From contig JAREIK010009709.1 of NCBI GenBank assembly GCA_029783825.1, positions 77,659-141,658 on the forward strand: 64,000 bases of DNA, in the 5' to 3' direction. Shown here piece by piece: positions 39,291 through 50,579 of this stretch (position 1 is its first letter; each line of letters opens with the position of its first letter). This DNA is from Sapria himalayana. Lineage: Eukaryota > Streptophyta > Magnoliopsida > Malpighiales > Rafflesiaceae. Below the pieces are notes generated by a model. The model was not told where the DNA came from, did not search any database, and saw only the letters and a program-made list of their open reading frames with translations. The position numbers were made by a program, and so were the translations under genes.

Positions 39291-40717
39291 CTACTCATTC
39301 TCATAAGAATCATCCAAATTTAGTTCGTCTTCTTCTTCAGATATAGTAGCATTATTTTCAAACTCCTCATCATCACTAAATTATTCCTCATAATCAATTA
39401 AATTTTCATCTACATTTACATCCCCACTTGTATCCATCAGAAGATGCGACGGAAAGGACGTCTTCGTCCCCCACCACAGCTTCGATTATAACATCATTTT
39501 TATCATTTTAAAAGTTGGTTCTAAGAAATTAGTACTTAGTGATGCAGGGATGTCAATTTGAGCCCTTGCTTTGATCTTGCACATAGCTTTCCAATCCTTT
39601 CTAGGACCTATCTGACCCGGATATTAACAATAATAAACCTGTGATGTTTGTACTGCTAAGACAAAAGGTTCATACTTGTTGAATTATTTTTTATCATGCA
39701 CATTGATAAGTTTATATCGAGGATGTACAACAATATCAACATGTGGTGTTGGATCGAACCATTCATATTTGAATAACATAGTTTTTTTAACTAGGAGGGC
39801 TTCAAATTTTAACTTGATCACTTCGACCAGAGTCCCGTCATGGTCATATTTAGTTTCATTGTATATAGATCCTTTAATGCATACGCCCGTATTGTCTGTT
39901 GCTCAGTAACTACCATATGATTTAGTGTGAAATTTAAAACCATTCACAATGTAACCAATGTACGTTCTTACTTCTCTTAGGGGACCTCATGCTATACTTC
40001 AAAGATACTGATTGAAAATTTTATTTTCATGATTATGAACCTATAATCAAAATTAAGTGGATTATTTAGATTACAATTATAAATTTTTATTAGAACAATA
40101 CAATTGGGTTATGATTATCAATATAAGTAAACATGCATATTTTTCAAAAAATGGTGAAAATTCTTGCTCCGTCACGACTTTGATAGCTTCTTCATTCAAG
40201 TTTGGAAACTCTTTATACTTATCTGTAACAAAATCACTAAAAAAAAATTAAAAATAATTCATTCATTGATAGGAAATAGTAAATTATAATGCTAAATAGA
40301 TCTCATTTGACTAATAGGCAATATTTACTCAATAAATGGTTGAACCTCTGGACAATTAATTAGGCTATATAGATGAGTTGTAGTATATTCATAGTCTTCT
40401 AGATACCTTTTCCCTTTAGCACCAATTGCTTTACCCGGAGGCTTTAAAATTTCAAACATATCATTATTCTCATCGTCATTAAGATAAACCTAATTCCGCT
40501 TTTCCTTAAGTGGAAGAGTTGGATATCCTTCTTTAAAATAGAATGATGTGAATTTTGTAGCCTCATCCATAATATAACGTATTGATATAGAACCCTCAAC
40601 TTGAGGCTTATTCATTATTGTATGCTTCATTTTCCTCAAGTATCTATAAAAAGATTATTGAAAATTTCAAGTCATATTTGTGTATATATAAATATATAAA
40701 TAAATAAATAAATAAAT

Positions 40718-40781
<64 letters not shown>

Positions 40782-43097
40782 AAAAGAATTGGTTTAGTGA
40801 ATTAATATTACCTTTCTAGAGGATACATCCAACGATAATGGACAGGACTAGAAATCCTAGCTTCATAAGCCAAGTTCATTGGAAGATGTTCCATTGAGTC
40901 AAAAAAACTAGGAGGAATGATTTTCTCAAGATTATATAAGATAACAAAAATTTGTTAATCCAGATTCCTCAACTCCTCATCAGTCAATGACTAAGAAGTC
41001 AGTTGCTTAAAGAATAAAGAAATCTCAAATATTGCTTCCCATATTCTATCAGGCAGAAATTCTTGAAGAGCAATTAGTAATAACATTTGCATGAATACAT
41101 GAAAATCATGATTCTTCATTCCAAATATTTAAAATTTTTTCGCATCCACACATCTCCCCAGATTAGAAGCTTACCCATCTGAAAATCTAAGTTTTTTTGC
41201 TCACTCCAACACAACATTTTTCTATGATTTATTCAGAATAAAGGCACATCATGGTATTTATTGGGTGATAAGATATTTTGAAAATTGAGGATGAAGCCAT
41301 TATTTATTCAACTCATCTCTTGACTTGTACGTGTCCTTAGTTTTCCCTAGAATGTTAAACATAGTACTAAAAGTATTATCAGACACATTCTTCTCAATAT
41401 GCATAACATCAAGATTGTGCATGAGTAAGTTTTCATGCCAATAGGGCAAATCCCAAAAAAAACTTCTCTTATTCCACCCATAATTTTTAGATATATCTGC
41501 ATTCATAACATTAGCATCAACATCTATCACCTTTCTCAAGCCTCTATTATTCAAATCCTGCAGATTTCATCACCAGATCAAACCTCCAAGAATTATTTAG
41601 TAATCTTTCTATTTTTAATGAAGTCTTAGGTGTTACGTCGATACGGATTATTAATATGCAAAAACTTCCGAAAGTTGTCGAACCACGACTATTTTCCGCT
41701 TTTAATTAATCTAAAAGCATCAAAATCATCCATACAATATGGACATCCCAACATAAATATTGTACTCTACCCATACATCATAGCATATGCTAGAAAATCA
41801 TTTATGGTACACATTAGGGCAGAGCACATCTTAAAATTTTTCCATTTGGAAATATCATAAGTTTGAACCCTAACACCCCAAAGTCTTTTCAACTCCGCCA
41901 TCAATGGCTACAAGAAAACATATATCTTCTCCTTTGGATTTGTAGGCCTTGGCACTAACACAATCAAAAACATAAATTCCTCCTTCATACATAAGTCTGG
42001 AGACAAATTTTATTGTGTCACCACCACAGGACACAAAGATTATTGCTGTCCAAATTAACCAAACAGCTGAAAACCATCAGTAAATAAACCCAGCCTAATA
42101 TTTCAAACTTCAGAATAAAAATCAGAAAAACACCCATCAACATGTTTCCAAGCATGAGCATCAGAAGGGTGACACATCTTACCTTCCTCCATATGATGCT
42201 CTAAATGCCACCGCATTTCATTAGCTGTTGCGGTTGATTCATACAAAATTTGCAACCTTGATGTTATTAGAAATAGTGCATCTTTTTATACGGTACCTTC
42301 ACCTCTCATCTATACAATCTAATTCTAGAACCCCTAACCTTTTGCTTTGTATCGAGCATGCCCACATATTTTACGACTTAAAGGTCACTGTCATCACCTC
42401 AGTATATCATACAGTTGTTCACACAGCAATGATTGAGCTGTACGGGTAATCCCAATCTTCTAACTAACTTCTTTGTGCTATAGAAATCCAATAGCATTAG
42501 ATTATTTTGTGGCATAATTCTAGAATGAACTTAGACATATCATCAAACCATGGCTGCAAACACGTGTGTCTACCCTTTATTTCTAACATCTTAATGGATA
42601 TAGATAGTTGAGTATGCTTAGAATTTCTCTCATATGTAGGTTTTTCACCAGCTCGAATCATGTCATAGAAATTCTTTGCCTTCGCATTTTGGTTCCTCAT
42701 TTTGTTTTAATTCAAGACCCACAGCATCACAAACCATTCTATGGTATGTAGTGTGATTAATATTATCCGAGATCATCTGATCAGTTTGATTTACTAGCAC
42801 CCGTACTAATCTTGAACACCTTTTGTTGACTTGCTTCTCACCTTGGTATATCCAAACATTGTAACCCGCCAAAAAACCAATTCTATACAAATGCATCTTC
42901 ATAGTCTCAACATTCAAAAAGTTTTGATTTTGACATTTAACTAAAGTGCAAGGACACCTTATATCTATACCACCATTCACAGACTAAGGATGTCTCAGAG
43001 CAAACTAAAAAAATTCATCAACTTTATTCCCCCATTCATTAGAGAACAATCTATTCACTATTCGACACTTGTACATCCATTCATGATCATCTTCCAT
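39291..43097 (-). pseudogene. TNP2-like CACTA transposase, multi-exon, decayed
   Basis: The start ATG at 43097 gives MEDDHEWMYKCRIVNRLFSN, the Transposase-associated domain. Two TAG stops (codons 31 and 38; 43005-43007, 42984-42986) precede GGIDIRCPCTLVKC. Downstream come KAKNFYDMIRAGEKPTYE near 42660, KKLVRRLGLP near 42450, NEMRWHLEHHMEEGKMCHPS near 42220, IRLGLFTDGF near 42090, KEEFMFLIVLVPRPTNP near 41970, QTYDISKWKNFKMCSAL near 41850 and INDFLAYAMMYG. The conserved DLPYWHENLLMHNLDVMHIE follows near 41430. The DUF4218 region (IPPSFFDSMEHLPMNLAYEA, YRWMYPLER) is at about 41100-40300, split by a (TA)n intron. The DUF4216 region (LFKYEWFDPT, KYEPFVLAVQTSQVYYC) is at about 39870-39590. The product would cut and paste the element through its ends. 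Stops and frameshifts leave it non-functional. Confidence 0.9.
40690..40780. repeat. (TAAA)n/(TA)n microsatellite in a TNP2 intron
   Basis: A run of AAATA units followed by about 25-30 TA dinucleotides. It lies between the exons encoding YRWMYPLER and LRKMKHTIMN of the transposase. Confidence 0.85.
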
Positions 43098-43138
43098 AAC
43101 TATTTAAAAAATCAATTTATTTAACAAACGTGATTGTC

Positions 43139-43424
43139 TCTAATTATAGTTATATATAATTATATAGTTATAAAAAAATTTATATATAGTTATACACATA
43201 TAGTTTAACATAATGTTGTATGTTGTAATACATGTAATTATAAATATAGTTACATGTGGTTATACATATAGTTACAAATATAGTTAAACGTAAATTTTTA
43301 CATGCTGGTTTGTATTCTTGATCATTTAATTAAATATATATATATACATATAGTAATGTATAGGTATAGATATAGTAAAATACTTTTTTATATTTTACTT
43401 TATACAAATATATAATAAATATAA
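43139..43424. repeat. AT-rich 545-bp tandem unit 1, first part
   Basis: The stretch corresponds to 56820-57105 (shared cacatata.tttaacataatgttgt and catatagtaatgtataggta). Its continuation after LINE 2 is at 56567-56810. Together they form one unit of a tandem array in the CACTA 5' region, split by LINE 2. Confidence 0.85.
43414..43424. repeat. Candidate target-site duplication, left copy, of LINE 2
   Basis: AATAAATATAA recurs at 56556-56566. Aligning with the intact second 545-bp unit (aataaatataagctataaat) places the insertion exactly here. The AT-rich setting makes the exact length uncertain. Confidence 0.7.
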
Positions 43425-43667
43425 GCGATAGGCGATTTTTCTCTCGTGATTTTTGAACTCTCGTGATTTTCTCTTGCGATTATCTCTCGCGATTATCCTT
43501 GGTGAACTGTTGTGCGAATTGTTGTGTGAATTATTGTGCAAATTGCTGTGCTAATTGTTGCTCGATATAATATTTTGTGTAACTGCTAGTTTGTGCGATT
43601 TGCTGTGCGAAACTGCCATTGTTGATCTCGTCATTGCTGCTCGATTCAAGCTCCTCTCAAGCTAAAT
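43425..43667 (+). promoter_or_regulatory. LINE 2 5' leader with short tandem repeats
   Basis: Two sets of short repeats are visible: CTCTCGTGATTTT/CTCGCGATTATC variants at about 43440-43500, and TGTGCGAATTGTTG variants of about 13-14 nt at about 43510-43610. LINE 1 lacks most of this leader. An internal promoter is expected in this position for a non-LTR element; that is an inference from position only. Confidence 0.5.
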
Positions 43668-45044
43668 ATGGAGCAAAAAGACTTATTACAAAACAATAAG
43701 TCGTTTGCATCAATTTTAAGAGAGCCTACGCCTCCTGCATGCTGCCTCGGTAACAAACACGGGAGTCCAGCAGTTGTATTTTCAACAGAGGAGATGCGCA
43801 GATTCATGGAGCCCTTTGAATATATGCTTATTGGTAAGTTTTCACATGGAAGGCCTCGCCCGAAGGAAATACAGCAGTTTATCTCCTCGCTAAAGCTGAC
43901 TGGAAGGGTGAAGCTAGCTGACTACGATGCGAAGCACGTCTTCCTGCAGTGCTTTATGATTGAAGACTTCTACTGCTTATGGCATAGAGGTCTATGGCAA
44001 GTTAACGGCTTTCCTATGCGTGTCTTGAGGTGGACGAAGGAGTTCAGTCCACTGGAGGAGGCGCCTTTAGCCCCGGTATGGTTTTCCTTACCGAATCTCC
44101 CATTATATTTGTTTAACCCACAATCTCTCTATACAATTTCATCTTGTCTGGGTAAGCCTATAATTCGTGATGAAGCTACTATTTCTATGACAAGGCTAAG
44201 CAAGGCTCGCGTGTGTGTTGAGTGTAACCTGCTCACTCAGCCACCTAATTTGATCTGGATTGGTAATGGAGATGATGGGTAGAATAATGGGTATTGGCAA
44301 CCTGTTATTCCAGAAAATCAGCCTGCTTATTGCATAAAATGTAACAGAATTGGGCACGAATCGGGGGTGTGTAAGATGGGTACAGAACAGACAGAAAATG
44401 TGCAAGGGTTAGAAGGTAGAAAAAGAATGGTGGAAAGATGGATTAGGAAGCAGGGAGGGGCTGGAGAAAAACATGTAATTGAGGCAGGTTTAATGGAAGT
44501 AGAAGGGGAGTTTATGAGAGAGAAAGTGAGTAAGTTATTAGGAGAGGGAGAGGCTAGTAATAGAGTATATCATGACAGATGTTTGGAGGAATGAGATAAG
44601 CTAGGGGAGGGAGAAAAATGGGAGGAGGTGAAGGGTAGAAAGAAGAGGAACAAGAAAATCAAAACCAGGATAATTTTAAAAGAAAAATTGGAGGACTATA
44701 GCTGGATAGAGGATGACCTCTTGGATTTCCCAGAGGAAGATGCAAAGGTGTTTAGTTGTCCTTCATTAGGTAGGGAAGAAGAGGAACATGCTTTCTATAT
44801 AGAAAAGGGGAAGGATGATATGGATATCTATGAGGAAGATTGAACAAAGCTCACTAGAACTCAAGCCAAGGAAGCCATAAAAATAATGGCAATGCAGCTT
44901 GGGTGGCAGGACAAATATTATGAAAAAATACAATTAAACTCGAATGCAATTAAAACCCCAAGGAATAAGAAAAAACAATTAAACATAAAATACGAAACTA
45001 AGTGTACAATTAGATCCCAAACTAAGCTAGGAATTAATGGATAA
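43668..45044 (+). pseudogene. LINE 2 ORF1 (DUF4283-like, zinc knuckle), decayed
   Basis: This frame is open for 204 codons from ATG 43668, through the DUF4283-like region (GKFSHGRPRPKEIQQFISSL, then KLADYDAKHVFLQC), to a TAG at 44280-44282 where LINE 1 has CAG. It continues with a complete zinc knuckle, CIKCNRIGHESGVC (C-X2-C-X4-H-X4-C), and a basic tail. Further stops occur near 44592 and 44841 (TGG->TGA compared with LINE 1). The frame ends at TAA in the ATGGATAA overlap with ORF2. It is the best-preserved N-terminus of this protein in the window. Confidence 0.9.
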
Positions 45045-48000
45045 ATGCCTTTATTGGAACAGAAGAGGGGTTGTTAATAATCCTTCAATAAATAGGTTAA
45101 AACAATTAATAAAAACTTATAAAATATCTCTCGTAGTCATCGCGGAACATATGATCCAGAAGGATCAATTAATCACTTACAGCCAAAAACTAGGGTTTAA
45201 TAATGCATATGCTAATATAAATAGTAAACTCTGGATGATGTGGCATAATTATGTGGACATTGAAATTTTAAAAGATACAGAACAGGTAGTACATTTTAAA
45301 ATAAATAAAGAAACTGATGAAATAATATCACTTGTGTATGCTAAAAATGATAAAAATCAAGGTTAGCACTGTGGGAGGAAATGCAGAACATTACATCTAT
45401 GAATGCACCCTGGATCATAGGAGGTGATTTCAATATAATCAGGAGTAATCAAGAGAAGAAAGGAGGTAAAACCCCGGATCCAATAGCTATCACACAATTT
45501 AATGAGGCGATCTCAAACTCGAAATTAATGGAAATAGATTTCACAGGTTCAAGTTACACTTGATGTAACAACAGGAGTAAAAGAAGCACAATTTGGGCTA
45601 GACTAGATAGAGTACTGTGTAATGCTAAGTGGGTAGCTTTGTATGGGGCTACAGGGCTAATACATCTGAATAGAACCTGTTCGGATCATTGCCCATTGCG
45701 TATTACAATCTATAAGAATTACTGAGCATCAGGTAACTTTAAATTTCAGGATATGTGGGAAAAGCATGCTGGCTTTGAAAAACTGGTAACTGAATCCTGG
45801 ATGGAGCCAGCAATGGGGAAATCGATGCAAATATTAATGATTAAGCTTCATAGATTAAAAAAATGTCTAAAAATATGGAATAAAGAAGTCTTCGGAAATC
45901 TAAACCAAATAATAAAGCAAGAAGAGGAAAAAGTAGAAAAACTGGAATTAGAATATGATAATAATAATATAGAGGTAAAGAGACAGGAAAATAAGGCTAA
46001 AGGTGACTTGAGGCTTAAGTTGTATATGCAGGAAGTATACTGGAAATAGTGTTCAAAAATTAAATGGTTGAAAGATAGAGATAGAAACACTAAGTTTTTT
46101 CACAATATGTGTAAAATAAAGGCTCAAAAAAATAAAATCAAGGGCATTAAAACTAATGAGGGAAAATGGGTTGAAGAAGACAAGCAGATAGGATCCCTCT
46201 TTGATGAATTTTTTAAAAGCCATCTATGCAGACAGGCCCCCCAAGTAGGAAATTCATCAATGGATGGGATTAACACAGTCATCTCACTAGAACAAAATCA
46301 AATGATGGAGAAGATCCCGTAGGAAGAAGAGATTAAAAAGGCAGTGTTTGATCTGGATAAGGATAGTGCAGCAGGGCCAGATGGCTGGAATAATTATTTT
46401 TTTCAGCTAAACTGGCTCATTATCAAAAAAGATCTGTTTCCTGCAATCGCCAGTTTTTTTGTAGGAGCGGATATTCCTAAGGCATGGGCAAATTCTTTCA
46501 TAGTGCTAATCCCCAAAAAAAAATCACCTCAAAATGTGAGAATTTTAGGCCTATAAGTTTATGTAATGTAATTTATAAGATCCTTGCTAAAATTATTCAA
46601 AACAGACTTAGTAATATTATACCATTTATAATATCACAAGAACAAATAGGACTTGTTAAGAATAGATTAATGATTGAAAATATTAGATTAGCATCAGAAA
46701 TGATGAAAGAAATAGCATTTAAAACGAGAGGAAGTGACTTAGTAGTTAAGCTAGATTTATCTAAGGCATTTGATAGAGTGGAATGGCATACATTATGTTT
46801 CGTCATGAGAAAATTTGGTTTCTCTGAAACATGTATTGACTTAATATATAGATGTGTAACAAGCGTTTGGGTTAGAATTATTGTAAATGGAATGAAAGGA
46901 GAAGAATTCAAACCTAGACGTAGCTTGAGACAGGGGGATCCATTATCGCCTTTATTATTTGATATGTACTTAGAATTATTAATCGTTAATTTAAATAAAA
47001 GAATGTCAGAGGGCAAAATAATCCCCTTTAGACAACCGAAAACACTCCGAGAATAAGTTGTTTAGCTTATGCAGATGATATCATCATTTTCACAAATGCG
47101 AATAAAACTTCATTGAAAAACTTGATGGACCTTCTACAATTATTTGAGAAGGAAACATGACAAGCCCTTAATAAAGATAAAAGTCAATTTATGTTAGCAA
47201 AAAAAGCTTCCGAAAAAGTGGTAAAAAAAATCAAAAACATAATAGGTTTTAAACATAAAAAAGATGTTTTTGTATATTTAGGTTGTCCGATATATGAAGG
47301 AAGGCTGAAAGAAAATTATCTAATACCCTTACAAGACAAAATGAGAAGGAAAATAACAGGTTGGAAAGTAGATCTATTAGGTTTTGGGGGGAGGATTACA
47401 TTAATCTCCCATGTTCTTCAAAGTACACTGGTACATATTATATCAGTCATACACCCACCTAAGAATTTTACAAATAAACTAGAGATGGAAATGTCAAACT
47501 TTTTATGGGGAAAAAAATACGGAAAGTAGAAAATTCACTGGAAAAATTGGAAAGACATCTGTTATCCTAAGGCAGAAGCGGGTTTAGGCATCATTAATTT
47601 ACAGGACATGGCAGTTGCTTAGGACTGGAAAGGATGGTGGAGGATAAAAGAAAATGATTCCCTCTGGGCAAAATATATGCGAGCAAAATATCTAGAACAA
47701 GAACATAATCGCGTTAAGCAGAAATCAAATAGTTGAAAAGCATTGGGAAAACAAAAGGAAATAGTAGATGCTCACTCATTATTGAATAAATCGGGATGGA
47801 AATGGACCCTTAATCCACAAGGTAATTTTACGCTAAAGTCAGCAAAATAATTGATAAGAAGGAAAAAACCCGTGCAGTCTTTATTTAAATGGGCCTGGAG
47901 AGCAGGTATTCCACTGAAAATGTACTCGCTGGCATTGAAAGTTCTGGTAAATGCACTGCCTGTGGACACTAATGTGAAAAGAAAAGGTGTTAAAATGGCC

Positions 48001-48949
48001 TCCAGATGTGAATGTTACTTTGCATATGAAGAATCAATGGATCATCTAATTTCAAGTGGGAGAATCACTACAGTAGTCTGGAGGGAATTAGGAGACCAGT
48101 TACAAATAAGTAAAAAAGAAGATAGAATAATTGATAGAATTAATAGTTGGGGAAATCTAAACCCTAGTATTTACATCAAAAATTGGCTTACCCAGAATCT
48201 ACCTCATATAGCAATATGGTGCCTATGGAAAGCTCGTAATAAGTGTAAATTTGAGGGTATAAGAATGAATTCAAATGAAATTATTAAAGATATAATTAAA
48301 GAAATCAGAAATATATCAAGTATAACCCCTATAAAAGTTGATGGTTCTTGCTTAAATAAGGTAGCTGGAATGTTCTGGGGCCTCGCTATTACAAATACGA
48401 AACATGGATGGGTTAAAATTATAAGTTGGAATAGGCCTCCGAAAGGTAAAATATCATTAAACACGGATGGTAGATTCAATAGGGACACCGGTATAGCAAG
48501 TGGAGGAGGGGTAATAAGGGACTCAAACGGGTATGTGATAAAGCATTTACATCAGCTACAGAAGCATTCTCAGCCCTCCACTCGGAGATAAAAGCTTTGA
48601 ATATAGGATTAAATGTCTGTAAGAAATTAGATTTAGAAATCAAATTCAAGTAGATTCTATGCTTTTGGTAGATTTAGTAAGTGGAAAAATAACTCTTTGG
48701 AGGTATGAGGAAGAAATAGAAATTATTTTGAACCTCATTAAAGTGCTTAACGCATCAATCTTACATGTATATAGAGAAGCTAATACTTTGGCGGATAGTC
48801 TTGCAAGATTAGGTTCGATAAGAGGAGATAAATAATTTGATGAGGTTTTGATGCCAGAAAAAGTAAAAGGAATAGCGAAACTGGATAGGAAGGCCTTCCC
48901 TTATTTAAGATTTATGAAGGGTAGTATTAACAGAAACAATAGAATATAA
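45037..48949 (+). pseudogene. LINE 2 ORF2 (endonuclease / reverse transcriptase / RNase H), decayed
   Basis: The endonuclease begins MDKCLYWNRRGVVNN, with GGDFNIIRSNQEKKGG near 45420 and SDHCPL near 45686. A frameshift near 45360 and a stop at 45561 (TGG->TGA) break it. The reverse transcriptase region has AAGPDGW near 46370, KLDLSKAFDRVEW near 46748, RQGDPLSPLLF near 46928 and YADD at 47068-47079. The zf-RVT-like segment begins near 47880 (SLFKWAWRAGIPLKMYSLAL). RNase H starts near 48455 (SLNTDGRF) and runs to RNNRI and a stop at 48947-48949. Several frameshifts, for example near 48540 and 48640, rule out function. Confidence 0.92.
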
Positions 48950-49313
48950 ATATACAGTAGCTGCTTTGAAGGGGAATCTGAAAATTAAAAGAATATGAAG
49001 ATAGAATATGGAAAATAGAATAAGAAAAGTATAATAATATAAGCTGTGGAATTGTGGTAGCTTCTTTGCAGGGGAATCTGTCTCTGCAGATTAACAACGA
49101 AGTTCATGGTATAAACAACCAGAAAATCTAGTTGCTGTTTCTTTTACAGTCACTGCAAGGTTCACCCGACAAGTCAAAGATAAGGGAACGAAAAGGTAAG
49201 GGCTGGAATTTTCTGCTCCTTTGGTATGTTTTTGGTTTTTTTGTGTTTGCAGGAAAGCACTAAAGGGGCAATCAAATCATATTACTTGGAATTAAAAGAA
49301 GTTTGTAACTTGC
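48950..49313 (+). other. LINE 2 3' region, part before LINE 3
   Basis: Non-coding. It contains two related stretches, GCTGCTTTGAAGGGGAATCTG (48960) and TAGCTTCTTTGCAGGGGAATC (49059), the latter shared with LINE 1 at 15438. It is interrupted at the LINE 3 target site. Confidence 0.7.
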
Positions 49314-49331
49314 AAGAGTCTGTAAAAATTT
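49314..49331. repeat. Target-site duplication, left copy, of LINE 3
   Basis: AAGAGTCTGTAAAAATTT is identical, all 18 bp, to 55634-55651. Confidence 0.95.
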
Positions 49332-49332
49332 C

Positions 49333-50579
49333 TCTGCTGAGGAATCTCGAAGGCTCTTAGAACCATTCGAATACACGCTCGTTGGTAAGTTCTCTCACGG
49401 CAGGCCTCGTGCGATTGGAATTCAGAAATTCATTGACAATTTAAAGCTCAAGGGGAAGGTGAAATTTGCTGATTTCGATGCCAAGCATGTCGTGCTCCAA
49501 TGCTCTCTACTGGAAGATCAATATCGTCTATGGCAGCACGGATTATGGCAAGTTGATGGCTTCCCCATGCGTATACTGAAGTTGACAAAGGAGTTTACTC
49601 CTCTTGAAGAGCCGCCTATAGCTCTGGTATGGTTTACATTGCCTTTTCTGCCACTTCATCTCTTCTCTGAATCATCTCTCTATGCAATTTCATCGTGTTT
49701 GGGTAAGCCCATGTTAAGAGATGAAGCCAAAAGAACCATGTCTAGGCCGAATAAAGCACGTGTATATGTCGAGCTAAACCTCTTAACTAAACCGCCTGAT
49801 AAAGTATGGATAGGTAGTGGGGAAGGGGAACAGGCCGAGGGGTATTGGCAAACTATCATCCCCGAAAGCCTCCCTCCCTACTGTACAAAGTGTAAGAGGC
49901 TCGGGCATGATATTTTATCGTGCAAGGTGGGGAAAGAAGATGGGCAGCAGCATGAGGGAGGAGGTCGGAAGGAGATGCAATGGGTAAGGAAAGAGGAGGC
50001 TTCGGTTCTCAAACAAAATATCCAGCCGAAGGGAGATCTGAATGATGGAATAATTTCAAGCATCCCTCCAGATTATCCAAATATTACCCGGATGAAGGAA
50101 CCTTGAAAGAGCCGAACTTGGGGATAGAGAATGAGGTTAGCTTAAATAAAGGATGGGAGGAGGTAAAACACAAGAGAAAATATAAAAAAACATCTAAAAC
50201 AAGAATTGTATTGAAAGAAAGACTTGATGATTATGCGTGGATAGACGAGGATCTTCTGGATTTTCCTGAAGAAGATTCGGTAATTTTCAGTTCCCCTTCA
50301 AGTCATAAGGGGGAAGTATCTCAAGAAGAGCCTGAGCCGAAAGCAAAGGACGATATATATATTTATAATGAAGATTGGGGGAATCTTTCAAGAACCCAAT
50401 CCATGGAGGCCCTAAAACAAATGGCCATGGTGCTCGGAAAAAAGGAAAAATATAAGAAGATTAGGTATGAAATTCCTCACACTCCTAAAACAGCAAGAAA
50501 TTCAAAGAAATATGCTAACAGCCCATATGAATCTAAGCGTACAACTCGAGCTCAAGCTAAATTAGTTTTTAATGGATAG
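49333..50579 (+). pseudogene. LINE 3 ORF1 (DUF4283-like, zinc knuckle), 5' truncated
   Basis: The frame is open from the insertion boundary (SAEESRRLLEPFEYTLVGKF) to 50106, then shifts and continues from about 50103 to 50579. It has the DUF4283-like core, a complete knuckle CTKCKRLGHDILSC and a lysine-rich segment (KHKRKYKKTSKTRIVLKERL). The acidic DDYAWIDEDLLDFPEED segment is conserved in all three copies. The start codon and first exon-equivalent residues are lost through 5' truncation. The stop lies in ATGGATAG, which is also the ORF2 start. Confidence 0.88.
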
